Part shown: positions 56,291 to 64,000 of the stretch, in pieces
How the letters are laid out: each line of letters begins with the position of its first letter
Position numbering within the stretch: position 1 is the stretch's first letter
NCBI RefSeq assembly: GCF_037975245.1
Contig: NC_092564.1
Span: 26,642,984-26,706,983 of the forward strand
DNA length: 64,000 bases
Source of the DNA: Apostichopus japonicus
Lineage: Eukaryota > Echinodermata > Holothuroidea > Aspidochirotida > Stichopodidae
Reading direction: 5' to 3'
Translations under genes and position numbers: made by a program
Notes under the pieces: generated by a model
Seen by the model: the letters and a program-made list of their open reading frames with translations, nothing else
The model's database searches: none
What the model was told of the DNA's origin: nothing

Positions 56291-57024
56291 TTTGGTGCAA
56301 ATGATGGAGCAGGTCATGCATGCTTGAAATTCCAAAATGGGGCTTCCTGTCTCCTCTCTCTGGCTGGGTTTACACAAAAAAGTACCATTAGATGAACAAG
56401 ATTTATCATCAGGGTGCATGTAGGTTCCAAGATAAGATGCCTTTCTGACCAGAAGGAAAAAAAATACCCTGATGTGTACAGGGCCAGTACCATTACCCAC
56501 AGTTTCGTATTGAGTAACACTAAGACTGACAAACCGGTGTAACTCCTCCCATGATACCCCCCACCCCCACTCCCCACCACTCTGCCTTCCCCCATCATGT
56601 CAATGTGACTATGCACTTCCTCAAACAGTGTCTGCCTTTAGTTTTAGCAAGACGTATTAAGATAGAGAGACAGAAGTGTTCTCAGCCATTTTCAGATCAG
56701 CCAGTCACTGTCTGTATTCTCTTCAGCAACACACTGAAGAAGCCAGAAGAGTTTTGTACTCTTGTGAAATGATAATTTTGTTTTGGTGGTGGTCTTAGAC
56801 ACACATGCAATGCTATCTTACTGTATCATATTTGAGCTACTGTATCTTTAATGCTCCTTGTTTTTACGGTGGGGGGTGGAGGAGGGAGGGGGAGGAGGTG
56901 GAGGGAGGTCATTTGATGTTTGTAAGCTTAGTTGCTTACCACTTGTTATTAGGTGAATTCTGTTGTGGTAGTTGGTGAAATGACTGCCACTTATGTTTGA
57001 TTACTCTGTTTTTTGTGTTCCTAG

Positions 57025-57177
57025 GTGAACAGGAGATGTTTCCCACGCAGGAAACCTCTTACACGGTCAGCACGAGAATCACACCCTACACAGAGTACGT
57101 GGTGTGTGTAGTAGCGTTCAGTAAAAGGACTGGGAGTGACCCTTCAGAAACGATACATGTGATGACGTCTCCCGACA
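57025..57177 (+). CDS. Ig/FN3 receptor gene exon: second half of FN3 domain 1
   Basis: The acceptor is TTGTGTTCCTAG and the donor A/GTGAGT, phase 1 at both ends, 153 nt. It carries the E-to-G strands: TSYTVSTRITPYTEYVVCV with the FN3 'L.P.T.Y.v.V' tyrosine, then AFSKRTGSDPSE and a short linker HVMTSPDS. Together with the previous exon it makes a full FN3 domain of about 93 residues. Confidence 0.87.
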
Positions 57178-57585
57178 GTGAGTACACGTTAACATTGAGT
57201 TCACATTGTAGTACCTTATATGTCCACGAAACCTTCTCCTTCTTCTCTTTCCACATTTTCAAGGTAGAATACTGACCCAAGCCCAATATGCCATTATTAG
57301 GTCATGTAAACAGGGAACAGCATGTTAGATTTCAACGTTTGCTAAAAACGTTGCAAAGAAATAAACATTGTAATAAATAAAGAGAAACATGAAAATTTGA
57401 AGCACAGTGTGGTCCAGTGATGTCATCATTAGACTTGAACAAGTCCACAGCCTGAGGAATAGTGAATCGGTGATACCTCCCAAAAGGAATCAGATTTTTT
57501 TTGTGCTTTTGGGAGAAGTTGTACATGACAGTAACTCTAAATCACATTGTCAAATAATGATGGTTGCATTTGTGTTTCCTTTCAA
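57178..57585 (+). other. Intron start, nothing recognised
   Basis: Short AT-rich stretch between the FN3-1 exon and the minisatellite; no repeat family is recognised. Confidence 0.45.
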
Positions 57586-59130
57586 GGATGGCTCTAGGCA
57601 CAACAGTACTATTGATATGTTATAGACTGTTAGGTACACTGCTATCGATAAGGATGGCTCTAGGCACAACAGTACTATTGATATGTTATAGACTGTTAGG
57701 TACACTGCTATCGATAAGGATGGCTCTAGGCACAACAGTACTATTGATATGTTATAGACTGTTAGGTACACTGCTATCGGTAAGGATGGCGCTAGGCACA
57801 ACAGTACTATTGATATGTTATAGACTGTTAGGTACACAGCTATCGGTAAGGATGGCTCTAGGCACAACAGTACTATTGATATGTATATAGACTGTTAGGT
57901 ACACTGCTATCGATAAGGATGGCTCTAGGCACAACAGTACTATTGATATGTTATAGACTGTTAGGTACACAGCTATTGGTAAGGATGGCTCTAGGCACAA
58001 CAGTACTATTGATATGTATATAGACTGTTAGGTACACTGCTATCGGTAAGGATGGCTCTAGGCACAACAGTACTATTGATATGTTATAGACTGTTAGGTA
58101 CACAGCTATCGGTAAGGATGGCTCTAGGCACAACAGTACTATTGATATGTATATAGACTGTTAGGTACACTGCTATCGGTAAGGATGGCTCTAGGCACAA
58201 CAGTACTATTGATGATATGTTATAGACTGTTAGGTACACTGCTATCGGTAAGGATGGCTCTAGGCACAACAGTACTATTGATGATATGTTATAGACTGTT
58301 AGGTACACTGCTATCGGTAAGGATGGCTCTAGGCACAACAGTACTATTGAAATGTATATAGACTGTTAGGTACACTGCTATCGGTAAGGATGGCTCTAGG
58401 CACAACAGTACTATTGATGATATGTTATAGACTGTTAGGTACACTGCTATCGGTAAGGATGGCTCTAGGCACAACAGTACTATTGATGATATGTTATAGA
58501 CTGTTAGGTACACTGCTATCGATAAGGATGGCGCTAGGCACAACAGTACTATTGATATGTATATAGACTGTTAGGTACACTGCTATCGGTAAGGATGGCT
58601 CTAGGCACAACAGTACTATTGATGATATGTTATAGACTGTTAGGTACACTGCTATCGGTAAGGATGGCTCTAGGCACAACAGTACTATTGATGATATGTT
58701 ATAGACTGTTAGGTACACTGCTATCGGTAAGGATGGCTCTAGGCACAACAGTACTATTGAAATGTATATAGACTGTTAGGTACACTGCTATCGGTAAGGA
58801 TGGCTCTAGGCACAACAGTACTATTGATGATATGTTATAGACTGTTAGGTACACTGCTATAGGTAAGGATGGCTCTAGGCACAACAGTACTATTGATATG
58901 TTATAGACTGTTAGGTACACTGCTATCGATAAGGATGGCGCTAGGCACAACAGTACTATTGATATGTATATAGACTGTTAGGTACACTGCTATCGGTAAG
59001 GATGGCTCTAGGCACAACAGTACTATTGATATGTTATAGACTGTTAGGTACACTGCTATCGGTAAGGATGGCGCTAGGCACAACAGTACTTTTGATATGT
59101 TATAGACTGTTATGAAACATTGCTATCCGT
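57586..59130. repeat. 66-69-bp minisatellite with higher-order structure
   Basis: About 23 units start GGATGGCTCTAGGCACAACA and continue GTACTATTGATATG...TAGACTGTTAGGTACACTGC, TATCGGTAA. Measured unit lengths are 66,66,66,66,67,66,67,66,67,69,69,67,69,69,67,69,69,67,69,66,67,66. Length differences come from GATGATATG against GATATG and from GTATATAG against GTTATAG. The middle is three copies of a 69-69-67 trimer (205 bp); the left part has 66-67 dimers (133 bp). The final unit decays near 59100. Confidence 0.93.
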
Positions 59131-62100
59131 CCAGATGATATTTCTGGACCGCTTTTATCTTTTGATCCTTTAAAGATCTGAGGCAAGTAAAGTGTTTAAA
59201 TAACACAGCAAGATATCTAAGTCCGGAAAAAAATCATCAATTTTTTCCCCCCCTCAAACATTGACTGGTAAAGTTTTCTTCACTTGTTATTCACTTGCTA
59301 AGAACAGGTGGGCAGTGAACGTCAGGTGACATTTTGATCAAGCTTGTCCAAACTAGTTTCATGTGAAATTACCAAGTACCTAAATCCTGATGACAGGAAA
59401 ATTGATGCTATGAACTCTATATGATCACCATTAAATCATACCCTGGATTTTTTTTTCAGTTCATTGCTTGGCAAAATTGCTGGGAAATTTTTCTGGGCAT
59501 CTATGTGGCAAAAACCACATCCTCTTAGCATTTGTAAGACAAACATAGGAAGTTTTTTTCTTTTTGATATTCCATCATATGCCTGCTAACTTGCCGTGTA
59601 GACCTATACACATTGTGTGCGTTTTTGGGATGAATTCCACTACCATATATTGTGTCACATCTGCAAAGAGTGGGGGGGAGGCAAAGGGGGGGATCTACAG
59701 TACCTCTTGTTTCTTTTCTTTTCTTTTATCAATGAAAGCCAATCCCTATTCGGCAGTAAGTCGTTAAAACTTAAACATAGAAAAATATGGACATCAGAGA
59801 GGTCGAGAGAGGACACTGGATTGAGAGACGGTGATTATATTCGGCCGGTCAGATTCTGAATGGGCGCCCCATTGTTTAGTGTTCGCCAAAGTACCAATTA
59901 GAATATCACATTTAGTGGATTTCCATTCATCGGGTCAGAAATTATACTTGTAAGGAAGAAGGTTGTCAGGTTCTCAGGAAACACAAGGAGGTAAAAGTGA
60001 GAAAACGTTAGTAACACTTTTGAGCGGCAATAAAAAAACATTGTGTCATCAAGATAGTTTGGAGAATATCTTAGTCATCAGCACAAAATGTTTAATCAAT
60101 TTGCAAGGGATACCGAAGGAGCTAAGTGCTTTTGAAGTCTAGTTTATATGAGCGTGAACGAAGATTTCAAATTGCTGAACTTAATTAATAAGACAGATTT
60201 GATGAGTGGCACGCAATTTGGGATGAAAGCGTGCGCCATTCGCTTTCGGTAGTAGTTTCTAATGCACTGGATGCAAGGCACCACATACATGTTCGATAGA
60301 GGGGGTGCCGCGGGGGCTGCATCCTGGCTGCGTAAGTCATAATCTAATGTGCTGGTACACAGTTCTCACCATATAATAGGCTCTGCTGATGCCAAACTTT
60401 GCTATTGATTGAAGCTTGCAATAGTTCAGCAATGCAAGTCACTGTGCTTTAGTTCATATACATAGATATGTCAGTTGACATACAAGCCAGTTTGTCTTTT
60501 AATACCATTGCCATTGTTCAGAAAAGTAGGTCGCTGAGATGAGGTGGAGAATGGAGTCAAAAGAAAAGGGTGTCTGTGTGCCGGGGGGGGGGGGTGTCTG
60601 GTATGGGATAAACTATTACGCTTGAAAGATTTCAAATAACAAATCTATATATGCTATAAATTTAGAGAATTTTTCCGTTTCTTTACTCGTGTTCACTGGA
60701 ATGGGAAAGAATTGTAGTTATCCCCACCTCACCTTCCTTGCCAAAGGTCTCTCCTTTATGGCATGTTAGTCACTGTAACTAGTGTGTTTTTATTGCCATG
60801 GATCACATAAATTATTCAATCCTTCATGTTACTAATTCTTTAGCTTTCATTCAGTTACCTGGAGTGCACACTGAGCACTTAAAAAAAGAAAAGATAAAAA
60901 AGAAAGAAAGGTTTTAGTTCCAGGTTGTTTATTTCCCCCCTCCATATTGCATTGAATTCTCTAACAACAGGTGATCTGTTGTTTACATCTGATCAGTTCC
61001 TTCACCAGCACAGAGCGATATGATATTCTCTCTATTCTTTTCTGTTAACCATAAATCCTCGTAACTTTCACCTGTGGAGGCAGGGCAGTTCTCTGGGTGT
61101 GCTTATACCTGCTGAACTTCAAATGAACTTGGTACTGTATATAGTAACAGGGGTTAATATTGACTACATCATTGTCATAGCAAACTATACCACTGGTTGT
61201 TACTATGGTAGTGTTTTCGCTGAGTATTTGCATTGAGGCACGGATCACTGACTTTTAGGGAGATGTTAAATAATAAATACTTTTTTTCACTTTTTTGGGG
61301 GGGGGAGTGCAGCGAAGCGCACTACCCCGATATTTTTGACGGTACTTTGAGTTATGCAACTGAGCAAGCAGTAGTTGATAATATAGTTTGAATATTATGT
61401 GGAATGAGATCACTAGAGTTGAAGTCTTCAGGGTGAAGAGTTCATCATCATAACCAATGCCAGCTGGCTAGGCTTGTACTTGAAACAAGTACTGGTTGCA
61501 AAGTTGCTGGTCTCTGGATACAATGGGATATGAAAGATTGTGAGCTTACTTTTGAAATTCACAAAATCCCAAACTGACTGACTGACTGAGTGGAGTAAAA
61601 GGCAATGAATGTAGAATTTGGTTAGAACATTGTGTGGTCAGGAAGAGAGCAATTAAATGCTCAATGAGTAGTATATATATTCGTTGATGAATCATGTAGC
61701 AAATCTGTGTGAGTAATCTGCTTTGTTTCCCTGTTAAGTGGGAACCCCCCCCAAAGAAAAAAAAAAATTAATAAAATTGAAACAGTCATTTACATCAGCT
61801 TTTGGGGATGATTTTAATCCACATCTGATTGTAGCACATGTATACAAAGCTTGTTTGTCAAGTTTCTCGTCAGTTCTATTTTCTTTGGTGGAATAATCTA
61901 GAAGATTGTGTCGGTTTGATAGTTTCGTCGATAAATTGTTTTTGTGAATAAATTATACCTGACAGGTTCATAGGCAAAAACTGCAAATTTTGAATAACCT
62001 CTTATGTGATGCTTGTATTCCATTAATTGCTATACAGTATATATATATTTTATTCATCCACACCACCATCAATAGAGGAGGAGGTACTTACTTTGCACAC

Positions 62101-62340
62101 AGAAGAACTCATGTCAGTCTGTTTGTCTGTTTGTTTGTCAGTTTGTTGGTATTTTGTACCATCTATAACACTGATCGTATCAAGTCTCATGCTTCTGACA
62201 GCAGAACAATTTTGGGGTCTTCGTTGCTAGTTCTTCTTTTGTCATTTTTTCCACTGCATCTTAATACAGCTGTTTTATTACTAACATGGAATGGAGCATT
62301 GTGCAATTAAAATGTGTTTTATCTCTCTCTTTCATTTCAG
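59131..62340 (+). other. Intron sequence, no supported exon
   Basis: G-runs at 60582-60594 and 61298-61306, a purine-rich block at 60880-60915, and a GT/TTTG repeat near 62115-62145 are the only patterns I see. No exon with FN3 character occurs before 62341. Confidence 0.45.
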
Positions 62341-62637
62341 AACCTCTGAGCAGCCCAGCATTTTTTCTGTCCAGCACAAAACCAGGAGAAGTCAACGTCA
62401 CTCTTCTTCCGATGCTGAAATCGTTACGTCGAGGTGTCGTCTTGCAATACTCCGTGGAATATAAGCCGCATAGTACCGACCGAGTCGAACGCAAAATTAT
62501 TTTGGCGGGGAACTTGTCCTTCTCAATCGGCGGTCTGCAGGACGGTCAGACGTATAGTTTCAGGCTGGCTGCAGCCACGGTCGTTGGATACGGACCATTC
62601 TCAGACTGGAGGAGTATCATCGTGGATTGTACAAAGG
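62341..62637 (+). CDS. Ig/FN3 receptor gene exon: FN3 domain 2
   Basis: The acceptor is CTCTCTTTCATTTCAG and the donor G/GTGAGT, phase 1 at both ends, 297 nt: a whole FN3 domain in one exon, unlike FN3-1. It begins PLSSPAFFLSSTKPGEVNV and has the C strand LQYSVEYKP, FSIGGLQDGQTYSFRLAAAT with the conserved Leu and Tyr, and GYGPFSDW at the F-G turn. It lacks the usual early Trp of the B strand (VNVTLLPM), a mild oddity. The reading frame is open to the donor, so further exons lie beyond the window. Confidence 0.86.
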
Positions 62638-64000
62638 GTGAGTTTTTGGGGAAAAGGCACAGATTCTGTCTTTCTCCTGTGGTGCATCGATTACGAAAAC
62701 GGTACTTAACGTTTGTACGTGGATAATAATGCCAGCACATGGCTCAAAACGTTTTAAACGTTTGCCAACTGTCATTCGTTCGTCCTGACATCTGACTAGT
62801 CCAACAAAAAATCCTGCGAAAAACATTATTCTGACAATCATAGGTTTTGAGCTGTTGGTATGCTCAGTTAGAAGCTTGACTTCTCAGACTACCCTGTAAT
62901 TTACGTAAAACTCTACATTTAGAAGATGCAATTATAAATTCAGCTTTCAGATATCAAACCTAATGTTGTTTTTCATGGAAGTGTGACTGCTCACCCATTG
63001 GAAAGTGATAAACTCAGTTTCATTTTGCAAATGCAGAGATGGAAAATGTATGAAACCCTCAGCATTTTGTGATGATTAAATATATATATATAATTGAAAA
63101 CGTAATGAGAAGGAAAATCCAGAACAGTGAAAAACTTTCAGCCTCCACCGGGATTCGATTCGATATATATATACACACATATATATATACATCTTTCATA
63201 TTTTCTTGTTCTATTCTTTGGTGGGGGGGGGGGGGGGACAGAGGGACAGCCTAATAAATATTGCCACCTCTCCATTCCAGATAGCCTCCCTGTCAATTTG
63301 ATATGAGGTACTCAAGATTGTTGGCTTCAAGCTTCAGTGATATCAACATTTAGCCATCTTTATATATTCTCATATATTGTACTGAAGCACACTTCAAACC
63401 TTGTTCAACTTTCACTTGAAGAATAGTACAAATAGGAACTGGATAAATATATGTTACTCTAGACATATATACTAGTACTTTTTTCCCTTTCTAACTCCAA
63501 AACTGGAATAAATTTTACACAGAATTGTAACTATATATGACTGTACTGCGTATGCTGACAGTAGGTCGATTTAAACCTTTTAAAGTTGTACGGAACTATT
63601 ACAGTGTGGATAATACTGCAATGGGAATCAACTGACCAGATAACAATATATCAATTAGCTATGTCAAAGGGTTTGGTAACACAGTGTTGCATTATGTTGA
63701 AACAAGCAGTTTCATAATTATTTTAAAGAGATTGTAAAGGGAGAGAACCAAAAATGATATATATTTGAAAAAAAATTATATAATTTATCCTTGTCCACAG
63801 TTTGAAAGACTTGCAAGGAAAATTCCATCACATCTGTAGCAGGTTTTGAGTATCTGTTTGCATGGGAACAGTAATTTCATGAATTTTTCTGAATTGAAAA
63901 AGAGATAGGGAGAATATGACTGGGTGTTTCATACCATCAAGCGATTTGACTGTTCTTCACTTCATGAATATCATATATGTGCAAAAGCTAGTAAAATCAT
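62638..64000 (+). other. Start of the next intron
   Basis: AT-rich sequence with TA microsatellites (63080-63092 and 63164-63190) and a G-run (63221-63237). No exon is seen before the window ends. Confidence 0.5.

Noticed and set aside
57564-59083. Frames on both strands of the 66-69-bp array
   Set aside because: They repeat with the array period and end when unit length changes register, so they are shadows of the minisatellite.

Overview
This is intronic, repeat-rich DNA from an animal with large introns, AT-rich outside one inserted element. It shows canonical GT-AG introns, a multi-exon immunoglobulin/fibronectin-III (Ig/FN3) receptor gene, a DIRS tyrosine-recombinase retrotransposon, a hammerhead ribozyme, a SINE-like element, minisatellites and many TA microsatellites. 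A marine invertebrate, perhaps an echinoderm or other invertebrate deuterostome, is my guess; nothing here proves the taxon.

Host gene (+ strand). Eight exons form one consistent chain: 7012-7542 (Ig1+Ig2), 31681-31861 and 37342-37610 (Ig3, then the first half of Ig4), 44134-44292 (second half of Ig4), 51898-52170 (Ig5), 54696-54824 and 57025-57177 (FN3-1), 62341-62637 (FN3-2). Each has a canonical acceptor and donor, and the phases join (all phase 1 except the phase 2 intron inside Ig3). The gene runs off the 3' side of the window and probably the 5' side: no convincing signal peptide, membrane segment or stop is visible. Five Ig then at least two FN3 domains suggests a Robo-, CDON/BOC- or DCC/neogenin/protogenin-type guidance or adhesion receptor.

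The 24-kb intron after exon 1 carries most of the mobile DNA: a DNA-transposon-like element (10832-11615), a 36-bp minisatellite (12466-13745), a 0.5-kb non-autonomous DIRS derivative (16400-16894), a structurally complete 6.5-kb DIRS element (19993-26536; Gag, RT-RNase H, tyrosine recombinase, inverted termini and internal complementary region), and a 1.2-kb near-palindrome directly abutting it (26541-27745). Degenerate DIRS ends recur throughout the window. They share a core whose one strand is a consensus 5' splice site.

Later introns hold a SINE-like sequence (31240-31496), a second DIRS derivative inside an 18-bp repeat array (35121-35590), a 100-bp tandem array (40009-40630), a pair of 0.3-kb direct repeats (46705-47916) and a higher-order 66-69-bp minisatellite between FN3 exons (57586-59130). 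The most striking item is a predicted type I hammerhead ribozyme on the minus strand (52373-52430) with tRNA-like A- and B-box sequences just upstream. It looks like a retrozyme or SINE-type self-cleaving element. No bacterial-type operon, CRISPR array or rRNA gene was seen.
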